Assembly (NCBI GenBank): GCA_030374765.1
Contig: JARGXX010000088.1
Span: 1,860,001 to 1,924,000, forward strand
DNA: 64,000 nucleotides
DNA from: Agarophyton chilense
Taxonomy: Eukaryota; Rhodophyta; Florideophyceae; Gracilariales; Gracilariaceae
Direction of reading: 5' to 3'
Shown: piece after piece, positions 44,540 through 53,600 of the stretch
Layout: each line of letters starts with the position of its first letter
Numbering within the stretch: position 1 is the first letter of the stretch
Translations under genes and position numbers: made by a program
Notes under the pieces: generated by a model
What the model was told of the DNA's origin: nothing
The model's database searches: none
The model's input: only the letters and a program-made list of their open reading frames with translations

Positions 44540-45625
44540 ATGTATGATTCACGCGATTTCAGGTCTTCTTCCCTCTGTTACCTATCCTCTGTGCGTTCCC
44601 TCTCCCTTTCCGTTCGCTCCTCCTCTCTTATTTCTTCACAGATTCGTGCTGCTTCTGATCTTCTTGCTCTATCGTTCTATCGTTCCTTTCCCCTTCTTTC
44701 CCTTTCCTTCGCCCTGAAGTCCCACTCGTGTAGCATAGATGATTTGAAAAGCACTATAATGGAGTCTTCACAACCGAGAGAGCCGCGGAGGCTCTTTTTA
44801 TGCACCAAAGAAAATGTAGGAGCAGAGAAAGGTGTGCTGCCTGTATGGAACAACAACGGTTGATGAGTTGGAGGCTCATCATCTGCTTCGTCCTCGCTGT
44901 TTGCAATCTCAGCCCGTTCAAACCATAAATTATCCATTTTCCAGCATCACCATCCCCATATCTACCCTAGCTGTCATATCCTGACGAATAGATTTAGCGA
45001 GAAGAACGGATCTAGGAATCCTCGGATCGCCCGTTGGTATCTTTTTGCGATATAGGAGGGCAAATTTCCTGCAAAGCGAGTCTGTAGATCGTTTTTCATC
45101 AGGATACCTCTTCTCGTGTATCCTAGCCACCGTGTTCTACTCGTCAGCGCAGACATAAAGGTGATCTTGTAACACCTCTAAGAAACGTTCTAACTCTGCT
45201 TCTGTAAACGTAGAGCCACGCCCACCCTCGATTCCAGCCATATTATTAGACCTAATACGCTTCCCTGCATGGCTCCTGTCGTTGCCAGCCTGCCCACGGT
45301 GGTTGTTTTGTGTTTTGGCGGTCGGGCGGCGAACAAGGCCGGCGGCGCCCGCTTGAAGCCGCCCGTACCCAGCAGCGGTGACAAGGGACCGGTTGGTGAG
45401 CACGCCAGGAAGAGGCTGAGAATTGTCCGGCTCGGAAAGGGGTGTCGGTGGCGGCATTTCATGTGCGTTAGCGGAGGCGGAACCATAAAAGTTGGAAGGA
45501 ACTCTGCTGTTTGAAGCACACTCAGTGTCGCGCTCTACTTTGTCGGTAAGCGGTGATTGTGACGGCGCGAAAGAGATGGCTGGCGGGTGGAAGTCATCTA
45601 CTTCATCGGTTTCAACAATAACCAT
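44540..45625 (-). pseudogene. Harbinger Myb-like accessory protein, nonsense and frameshift
   Basis: This is the second gene of PIF/Harbinger elements, a Myb/SANT-like protein needed with the transposase (family knowledge). It starts at ATG 45625 with a Pro/Ser-rich N-terminus. The DNA-binding part is FTEAELERFLEVLQDHL ... ADE[stop]NTVARIHEKRYPDEKRSTDSLCRKFALLYRKKIPTGDP. The stop TAG at 45139-45137 sits where the family has Trp (TGG), a one-base change in the key aromatic position. A second break lies near 44935. The coiled, charged C-terminus (FRAKERERRGKER) ends in a Met-rich tail near 44530. Both genes converge. Confidence 0.7.
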
Positions 45626-46211
45626 TTGAGTGGAGCCTGCGTTCGTCTTGGTCCTCGAACGAAGACGGCGGGGAAAACATGCACGAATTGTTTAGGGAAA
45701 GAGGCGAAGGATGGGACCGGAACGAGGGGTGTGGAATCGGGGGGTTGCGAGGAGTACTGAGGGTGGGAACGAGGGAACTTGGGAGTTTGCGAGTGGTCGC
45801 CGTTCGGGTGGTGTCCGGTTGATGTGAGCAGGTCGGCTCTGGATCGCAATGTGCCTACACAAATCAACCTCCGACGGTGCTGCGTGCCGTGCAATTCAGA
45901 CAGTTATGCACACACAATCACGGGTAAATTGATTGAAAAGCAGCATTTTATGTAGGCCTAAATTAAGTCGTTGTGTTTTCAGGAGTCTCCCATTTATTTG
46001 ACACTTGTTGACCAGTGCGGCCGACCAGGCAGATGCATTGAAGCAAATGTGATCATTTGGTAATTTACGCCCGGTGGGGATGCTCTAAGAAGTCAAGTGA
46101 CATAAAGAGTGTGGGAGTTTCCTTTTCTAATTTCGGTCACTGTAGTGTCGGCTTCAATTCACTCAGTAACGCTCCTCGTTCGTACTATCTGCACACCAGC
46201 CCAACAGTCCC

Positions 46212-47195
46212 ATGAAACCAGACTCTCCTGAAGCGCCACCGTGCGCGACTACGGAGGCAACGAGCATTGCGGAATATAAATTTCGGCCGATATCCTCACC
46301 TGCACTCGTTGTTCTCTCTAGTCTATGCTTCACCCTGATGAACACCATCAGTCGTAACATCACATACCAGCATCATATCTCATCTTCAGTGGTAACCGTT
46401 TCTCGCGGCAGCTTCCAGCTCTTACTTTCTTCACTTCTCATTTCCAAATTGTCAGTTCCGGATACTTCCGGATCCCAAAAGTCACTTCTTGTTTTGAGAG
46501 CGTTGCTAGGAGGAGCAGCATCTTACTGCCGTTTCATATGCCTCTCTAGACTGAAAGTTGCCCTAGCAAGTGCCCTTTTAGCTACGACGCCTGTTTTTGC
46601 TATAGTGCTCGGTCTAATATTCTTACATCGCCCAGTGCTCCGCAGTGATATACTTTCCATCTTCTTCTGTTGCTCCGGAGCTACTCTCATTACGTATGAT
46701 TCGATAACAGGCCAATCTGAAGGACGAGTGTCCGCCACGCCCATCATTGCCGGTATTGGATCAGCGGCTCTGACGGCGTCAAGTTACGTGGTAGTGCGCG
46801 TTATGGGAACAAAAGTGCACTTCATCTTAAACGTTTTTGTCACAAGCATAGCAAATATTCTGCTTCCAATTGCTACAGTGGGAATTCGCAAACAAAGAGC
46901 ACCCTTAGTTTTACACTTCTTCCGAGAAGAGATTAAGCGGATTGACGACTGGTGGATATATTGTCGCCTTGGTTTGGTTGGAGTGCTTGGCTTCGGCGGT
47001 GCGTCCTGCCTCAACCACGCGTTGCAATCCATGGCCCCATCTAGAGCAGCCACGATTCGCACCATGGATATTCCCTTGAACACCATTGCAGCTTTCGTAA
47101 TTCTCGCAGAGCTTCCGTCGTCTTCATATCAGGTTTTCGGCGGCGTCCTGGTCGCTCTTGGAGCATATACGAGCGCGATGAACAAGACCATATAA
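46212..47195 (+). CDS. EamA/DMT-family membrane transporter (SLC35G-like)
   Basis: A 327-residue protein with about ten hydrophobic segments in two five-helix halves, the EamA drug/metabolite-transporter fold. The first half has the SRGSFQLLLSS region and RFICLSRLKVALASALLATTPVFAIVLGLIF, with the Pro/Ala-rich end of helix 4. The second half repeats this as MAPSRAATIRTMDIPLNTIAAFVILAE near the C-terminus. Such proteins exchange small metabolites at plasma membrane or endomembranes; the substrate is not predictable. The ATG at 46212 is the first in frame, 127 bases from the Harbinger end, so the promoter must lie in or beside the transposon. Its stop is only 10 bp from that of the convergent NADKc-like gene. 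There is no intron. Confidence 0.85.
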   Translation: MKPDSPEAPPCATTEATSIAEYKFRPISSPALVVLSSLCFTLMNTISRNITYQHHISSSVVTVSRGSFQLLLSSLLISKLSVPDTSGSQKSLLVLRALLGGAASYCRFICLSRLKVALASALLATTPVFAIVLGLIFLHRPVLRSDILSIFFCCSGATLITYDSITGQSEGRVSATPIIAGIGSAALTASSYVVVRVMGTKVHFILNVFVTSIANILLPIATVGIRKQRAPLVLHFFREEIKRIDDWWIYCRLGLVGVLGFGGASCLNHALQSMAPSRAATIRTMDIPLNTIAAFVILAELPSSSYQVFGGVLVALGAYTSAMNKTI

Positions 47196-47205
47196 GAAAT
47201 ATTGA

Positions 47206-49362
47206 TTATGACACAATAACGTTGGCTTGATACAATTCCGAGACGCATCTCGCTTTGGTGTTTAGGAACTTCTTGCGCAGAAACCTATTGTAAGCGTCTT
47301 CATGCCTGATCACAAATCCACGCAGGCCTCTCGAGGAATGGATATTGGATTGAGGGTTTTTGAAGAGTAGCCCAGACTTGATAGCAATCAGCTGATCCGA
47401 GCTGGTAGGAACACAGTCTTCAGTGTCTGCTTGAAGCGTGGTGTCGAACAAATATGCCGAGTCTACCCAGCCAATATATTTTTCAAACTGCTTGGAGAAG
47501 AGTGCGTGAGAGTTCAACTGACTGGAAACTGGGACGCTTCTGCCTGTGGTCATCCTACGAATAATTCCGCGCATAACGGCTATTTCAGGGTCGGTAGTGA
47601 CACCCACAAGCTCAACGCGATAGGGGGCGACTGGTTTTGGTCTCTTCTTAGAGCGCACCCAGTAGATTTCGCTGGAGTCGCCATTCTCATTCTCGATATA
47701 CCCAGGGCCACGTTCATATTCATAGTCCGGGTCACGGAGCATATCGATGGTCTGTTTGGCAAATTCACACCATGACATAGTTCCGTCGAAGACGAGATCT
47801 CTTCTGGTGTTGACAGCTTGCAAGAAAAGCTGTTCCGCGGCGTCCATTGAATCCTTGTGAACTATTCGAGACGCAAGAGGGGTTACGCTCTGAAGGACTT
47901 GGAAGAGTGGATCACTGAGCTTGAATGCGTCTGCCTCAACCACGACGACATTAGCACCAAACTGTTTCCAAAAAGTGGTTTCAGAAATCATGCCAAAGAC
48001 AGTGGTCTTTCCGGCGCCCATTCCTCCTCCTAGCAAAATGCACAGCGGAGATTCTCCGCCAGCAGTCTCATCGTGAGAAGTGACTGAAAGCCCATCACCA
48101 CTGGTGCCGGCGCCATGAATGGCTTCATCAATCTTGGAGTGCAACACCTCTGACCTCTCAGACACAAGTGCATCGAGCTGGTCAATTCCCTGTCGCCTGA
48201 GCATGGACTTCCACTGTGAGTGGGCACGACGTGGGGAAGTGAGCTCGAGAAATTCCTCCTCCGGCTCGGTCGCAGAGGGGAGCTCGTTTTGAAACATGTG
48301 GCCGTTAGCGAAGGCCATAAGATTGACAAGATTCATCTCGCGGCGTAGCTTGGGGAATTCGACAAAATTGGTGTAGTCATCAAAGCGAAGGAGGGTTGGA
48401 TAGGAAGTAACGTTGTACTGGTTCTTGAAGTCTGGAGACTTGGGGCCGTTGAGAGTGACGCAAATGATTCTGGAGCCCACGGTGCGCGCCATCTCCTCGA
48501 AGACGGGTCTGACGGCCTTGCAGACGGAGCAAAAATGGGCGTACACGAAGAGCACGATGGGCATGTGGTTCTCATGCAAGGACATGAGCAAAATTGGGTC
48601 GACATCAGGAACGTGCGAGGCGTTGGAGAGGTTTTGGCGCAATTCATCCAGTTTGGTGTTCTGCAGACGCAGATGAGTGAGGCAGCTGGCGTTGGCGTTG
48701 ACGAAGAGCGATACATTGTCCCAGCGATTGGCAAAGTAAGTGCGGGCGGCGTCGTGCACGCTGCAAGTGAAGAGACGGCGCGCCTCTTGGATGGACTTGT
48801 CGGAGGCATCGGCTATGGAGCGCGAGAAGGAATCAATGTGGTTGCTCACGAAGTGCATGGACAAGTGCGAGTCGAAGCGGAAGAGAAAGACATTTGCGGC
48901 AAACTTGGTGCGGTCGGTGCGCAGACGGGAGGAGAGGTGCGGGTAACGGTGGGAAAAGTAAAGCGAGAAATACTCGCCAAAGGACACAACGGCGTGGTGT
49001 AGCTTCATGTCTGTGCAGCGCTGCGCAGAAGCAGGGCGGCGCGGGGCTCCAGCGGGGGCGGGGGCGGACGCGGCGAGCAAGACGCGGGCGCGCGGACGAG
49101 CGCGCGGGCGGGCGCACGGGAAGAGCGGCTGTGGCTGTGACGTTGGTGCGGCGCGGGCGAATTGCGACAGACGTCGCGACGCGACGTGGAAAGGGGGAGA
49201 GGCACGGACGACGTTTAAGTAGGCGCGTGGCATGCGGTGCAGTGCTGCCAATGGCACTCGCGCGTTGTGTCGCACCTCGCTGCGTTGTTGTTTCTCGCGA
49301 AGAAACGCGTCGTCGAGGGGCTTGCGTGTGACGCGCGCGCTGTTTCTCCGCGGCGCACTCAT
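47206..49362 (-). CDS. Thioredoxin-like domain fused to NADKc-like (zeta-toxin-fold) kinase
   Basis: A 718-residue intron-free frame from ATG 49362. Residues 1-115 are Arg/Ala-rich without acidic clusters, like an organelle-targeting peptide; a later ATG (49236, MPRAYLNVV) is possible. Residues about 260-355 form a thioredoxin-like fold: IVLFVYAHFCSVCKAVRPVFEEMA with C278-x2-C281 and the cis-Pro block VTSYPTLLRF. Residues about 438-650 are a P-loop kinase. Walker A is GGGMGAGKTT (445-454), followed by NVVVVEADAFK, DAAEQLFLQAVNTRRDLVFDGTMSW and PYRVELVGVTTDPEIAVMRGIIRRMTTGR. These blocks match plant NADKc (Arabidopsis At1g04280 type), the calmodulin-dependent NAD kinase with a zeta-toxin-like domain, so NADP synthesis is the best guess. 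The added thioredoxin part is not known to me in plant NADKc. A plain zeta-toxin kinase is the alternative. It converges on the transporter gene. Confidence 0.8.
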   Translation of the reverse strand: MSAPRRNSARVTRKPLDDAFLREKQQRSEVRHNARVPLAALHRMPRAYLNVVRASPPFHVASRRLSQFARAAPTSQPQPLFPCARPRARPRARVLLAASAPAPAGAPRRPASAQRCTDMKLHHAVVSFGEYFSLYFSHRYPHLSSRLRTDRTKFAANVFLFRFDSHLSMHFVSNHIDSFSRSIADASDKSIQEARRLFTCSVHDAARTYFANRWDNVSLFVNANASCLTHLRLQNTKLDELRQNLSNASHVPDVDPILLMSLHENHMPIVLFVYAHFCSVCKAVRPVFEEMARTVGSRIICVTLNGPKSPDFKNQYNVTSYPTLLRFDDYTNFVEFPKLRREMNLVNLMAFANGHMFQNELPSATEPEEEFLELTSPRRAHSQWKSMLRRQGIDQLDALVSERSEVLHSKIDEAIHGAGTSGDGLSVTSHDETAGGESPLCILLGGGMGAGKTTVFGMISETTFWKQFGANVVVVEADAFKLSDPLFQVLQSVTPLASRIVHKDSMDAAEQLFLQAVNTRRDLVFDGTMSWCEFAKQTIDMLRDPDYEYERGPGYIENENGDSSEIYWVRSKKRPKPVAPYRVELVGVTTDPEIAVMRGIIRRMTTGRSVPVSSQLNSHALFSKQFEKYIGWVDSAYLFDTTLQADTEDCVPTSSDQLIAIKSGLLFKNPQSNIHSSRGLRGFVIRHEDAYNRFLRKKFLNTKARCVSELYQANVIVS

Positions 49363-50631
49363 GCGGTCGAATGGCTGCCGGCGGCCGATTGTGGCGGCGG
49401 GCGATGGCGGCGGCAGAGACGCTCGGTTGCGGAGGCGTCACCTTTGTGTTCGAGTGGCTCTCGCTGCCAGGTCGGCGCACCTGTGCACGTCCCTGTTGTA
49501 ATCGCGATATCTCACTCTCAACTGACACGTTTTGAGCCTTCTCCCTCTCCTTTTTGGTTTTGCTTAACGGTCGCTTAGCTCTCCAATCACCGTCGTGGGA
49601 TTGCATTGCAAGCCATCGAATGCATTGCCGGTTGCATGTTCTCTGTGTTTCACCGCTTTCTAACGTATCGCTGCTCCGAACATTCCATCACAATCATTGA
49701 TGATCACGTTCTGAGCCACCGTCCTGTCCCCCACCACAAACGCAATAATTCCATGGCAAGATGAGCTGCGTGCAGCAAACGAGGACAACATTCCATAACT
49801 CAAAGCAAGCGACCAAGTCTTTCGTAGAAACCGCCCGCTCTCGCTTCATTGCATTTATCCTAGCCAGCATCCTGAATATACGGGTTCGCCATCGCATTAC
49901 CATCCCATACCCCGTTTCCCCAAATGTTTTCTTCGTAAGAAAAAACTGCACCCTCCGTCCGCATTGCATCATGGTGCTGTCACAGTTTGAGTGGCAGGAT
50001 ATGCTGGGCGTTGTGTAACCTTCATGGCAACGCGCCTACTCTCATGCGCCTACTCTCATGCGCCTACTCTACATCAATTCCTCGCCGAAGGCGAGAGCGC
50101 TGCCTGCAGCTTCTTTTTCGGAAGGCGAATTCTCCTGTTTATTGATGGTACTATGCTGGTTAGGAGCAAAGTTATCAAATGTCGCAGACACCAGTGTGCG
50201 AAACGCACACGTGCAGGTGCGCGTGACGTTTCCTCAACAAAGCACTCACCCCACACAACTCTGCACTCGCCAACAAGGCCATACGCCAAACATGACGCAT
50301 TCCAAGCTCCATATCACAGTCTGTCTGTCTGCCGACGACGCCCTCTAGTCTAGAGAGATGGAGAGGAAGTTGTAATCGAGAAATGGGCCACACCAAGTCA
50401 TAATTGTTGCGCGTCACTCAAACGTTTGAAATCGGCCTCGGGCATATTGATATCATAAAGTGGCCAGTTGAAAGTAACCTGCCATATATTTCTACCAGTG
50501 TTTAACAGTCACTGCAGCTTTAAAGCTTGGAGGGAACAGAGTTCATCAAGAAAAAGTGTACAATGACAATTGCTTTACAAATACGTACAAATGGGCACAG
50601 TCACCTTAAGTTGACATCTTACTGTACCACC
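49363..50631. other. Intergenic: NADKc-like promoter and Raptor 3' flank
   Basis: These 1.27 kb show no supported gene. To about 49500 the sequence is CpG-rich, fitting the promoter/5' UTR of the minus-strand gene. A 12-bp unit (GCCTACTCTCAT) is repeated nearly three times at about 50035-50072. Short frames elsewhere lack support. Confidence 0.6.
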
Positions 50632-53600
50632 CTATATCACTTCCTTGAGAGGATCCCCGTATATCACAACAGAGCTGTCTCGACACCCTATCGCAAAAAG
50701 GCTTGAATTTTGTTGAAATGATATGCTTGTGACAGGGCGTATGGGAGAGCTCAAAGGAAACAATCCGCTGCCTGATGTTGGCTGTCCGAACATCATGTTT
50801 TCCATAGTTCTGTCCGGTCCGAAAATCTTCACACACTTCCCAGTGGACCCAGTTGCCACATATCTTCCAGATGGGTGCACTTCCATCGCAGTTACACAAT
50901 TCGTATGGGCTCGTATTCTAGCCATCTCTGCTGTCTGCGATGGTGCGGAGGAAGCTAGGCTCCGACCATTCCATCTAGGATCCCAGAAAACAAGCTCTCC
51001 ACCAATATCTGCAGCAACCACTACATCTCTGTTGGAACTATGCTTTCCTTGAATACATGTACCAACAGATATTATTGGGTACCGCTGTTCCCCAAACTTG
51101 TGGAAACCAAAAGTTTCACGGCTGTGGGCTGCCGTTTCGCGAGTATCAATGACACTAATCGACCCATCGGAAGACCCGACTACAATTATTTTCGGATGTT
51201 TCGCATTCCATATGCTCAAAGCGGTAGGCCATGAACGTTTTTGCACAGATAACCCTTTCCATACGCAGCGTTCGGAGAACAAATCCCACAATCTCACTAC
51301 TTCATTTTCGCATCCTCCTGCAGCCAAGTACGATGAGCTGCAATCAAACGAAAGGGAAAGACCATTTCCAGATTGCTGAATCGCATCGGAAAAAACATCT
51401 GGCGCAGAAGTGGGCTCAATCCCAACGTTCAAAGTTGATCCGTCCCAAGAACCTCCAAGGCTTGGCATTTGAGACAAATCTGGACCAGAATACTTAGCTT
51501 CGCGTGTTGTTCCAACGGTACTCCAGAAGGACTTCCCGGAAGCCTGAAAAGTGCCCATGATGCGATACTTCCGGCCTTGCACATCAGACTTGAAGACTGC
51601 AGCTCTGCCATCATACGCTCCCGCCAGAATTATAGCAGATCTACTGTTCGGCACTTCATCACCTGATGACTCCGACCCAGAATTGTTCAAACAGAGAACT
51701 GTACTAATACCCACCTCTGGGGTCTCTGGAGGGGACGGAATACCAAATGATCCTTTGCATAATCCGTTCTCAACATCATATACCCCAACAGAACCCATAC
51801 TATCACCCGTTGCCAGGAGTTTGTAGTCTCCCACCTCTTTGTCGCAGGAAAGAAATGCCATTGTTGTTACTGCTCCTCCACCTGCGCCCATCATATACAC
51901 GCCAAGTTCACGAACGGTACTGAAATCAATCTCATTGACAACTCTCGAATCAGATGAACTTCCATCCGCAGACTTTGAACCTGATTTCGACTGTTCTTCC
52001 CTCGCTCGACGCCGCCGACAGAGCTTCTCCCACATAGTTATTCGCCGTGGTTGTGCTTTCTCCTCATGTACGCAGTCGAGTGTCGCTATATCACACTGTA
52101 CTCGATTGATAAGAGCACAACTCCATTCGAAAAGTGACAGCGTTGCGTTCCCGGCGTCCGATGAGAACATTCTAGGACGTTCTCTTCCAGAACCCGTGCG
52201 GCTAAGGACCTGGCTTCCATTTGTTGCTCTTTGTTTTCCACCGTCTTCGGTTCGAATGTGTCCTCCCACACTAGAGTCAGCAGGTTTTTGCCGCGGGGAC
52301 AAGGATTCCAAAGAGTTGAGAATCTGGTAGGAGTGGCTCCTTCTCGGTGGACGGGGTGGTGACTTGGCGGCGGAAACACTGCTTCTATCACCGTTGCGCG
52401 ATGGATTGTGAACGTTTGCAGATGCCGCAGAATTTGGAGATATTCCAAGCTGTTGAGATATGTTGCGCATTATTGTTTCAATACCCTTGACCACTTGCAG
52501 ATGTGATTTCTGTTGAGGACTACCAACTTGTGCTGCGTCGTTGATATTGCTCGTGTTTCGGCCGTAGAATCGGAGATCGCTACCAGAGCCCGATGGACTC
52601 GGCATGAGACTAGCGCTGTTTGTTCTTGGAAACCTAGTCACTTTTGGTATCCGAGGTGTCGCGTTGAGGTCGAAACTGCGTCCTCGTGTTCCTCGGACAT
52701 GGATTCTTCCGCTCTTGGTATGGTCCGTTTCCCTTCCCACTCGACCTTGCAGCTCAGAACGCTGAGTTTCCATTCTCGGCAGACCGATTGCCTCGCTTCG
52801 GTCAATAGCTACAGTTGCTGTGTTCTTCGGAAACAGAGGGGGTGACCCAGTACCATGATCGCTCGCCAGCCCCGTCGAAAAGCGTGGAGGCCGTGAATTC
52901 CGCTGTGTTGAACACCATTCATCTCTTTCTAATTGATTGAAAAGATTGACCGAGCCCCGTTCAGGCGTCTGTTCGAGTACTTCACGCGTACGTGATTTAT
53001 ACGAAGTTGAGCTCCTCCCGGGATATGAGTTAGGGGAGGTGCCTGCCTTCTCAGCCCCCTGCTCTGCTGATGAATCACGAGGAATGGTGATATCTTGAAG
53101 CTGGTCATATATGAGATCAACACTTTCCCTGGCGATAGCTGCAACAACTGGATGGGAATCGTAGGCCAGTTCCGAAAGCGATATCCACATCAACGCGTAC
53201 ACATTCTCGCATTGGCTTGCAGTCGAGCTGGATGACGAAGCACTAGATCTCACAACATCAACACCATCGACATCTGCGGAATAAGCTGCTCGGAGAAAGC
53301 AGTTATGCCTCAACTTTACAGCCTTCGATAAAGCTGCTGAAATCTCGCGCCGAACCAGTGTACTGCCCTCGTTGTCTAGATTCAAAGCTATTCTTCTTCC
53401 AATTAGAAGAAGTGCTGCCTGCTCTGGAGGCTTGAAATCGCTAAAGGGTGGAAGGTTCCTTTCTGTGGTTTCCGAGTCTTCAGCTTGTGCCATCTCTTGA
53501 GGACTGTTTTCCATCCACTGGTTGTGATTGGAACGCTGTGGAGGCAATTTGTACATAGATGTTGGCAGATCTCTGTCGGGGACATTTTCTTCGACAGATT

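Larger units (their letters stand above)
42535..46085 (+). mobile_element. PIF/Harbinger DNA transposon, complete ends
   Basis: The left end GAGCATCCCCAC and right end GTGGGGATGCTC are inverted repeats, flanked by TAA on both sides (42532-42534 and 46086-46088), the 3-bp target site of PIF/Harbinger elements. The ends resemble the GAGCATCTCCAA-type ends known from plant members. Inside are the two usual genes: a DDE_Tnp_4 transposase on plus and a Myb-like DNA-binding protein on minus, facing each other. Each carries few lesions, so this is the youngest transposon in the window by decay. Confidence 0.85.

Noticed and set aside
47206-48100. Zeta-toxin reading of the kinase domain
   Set aside because: The motif series follows plant NADKc more closely than bacterial zeta toxins, and there is no antitoxin partner; a toxin role is not supported.
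48833-49606. Long overlapping frames on both strands (for example minus 48833-49606, plus 48535-49002 and 48894-49331)
   Set aside because: They lie over the GC-rich 5' part of the NADKc-like gene and consist of Arg/Ala-rich sequence typical of alternative frames in GC-rich DNA; only the 718-residue frame has conserved motifs.
50035-50072. CRISPR-like short repeats (GCCTACTCTCAT units)
   Set aside because: Direct tandem 12-bp units without spacers in a eukaryotic intergenic region; an ordinary minisatellite seed.
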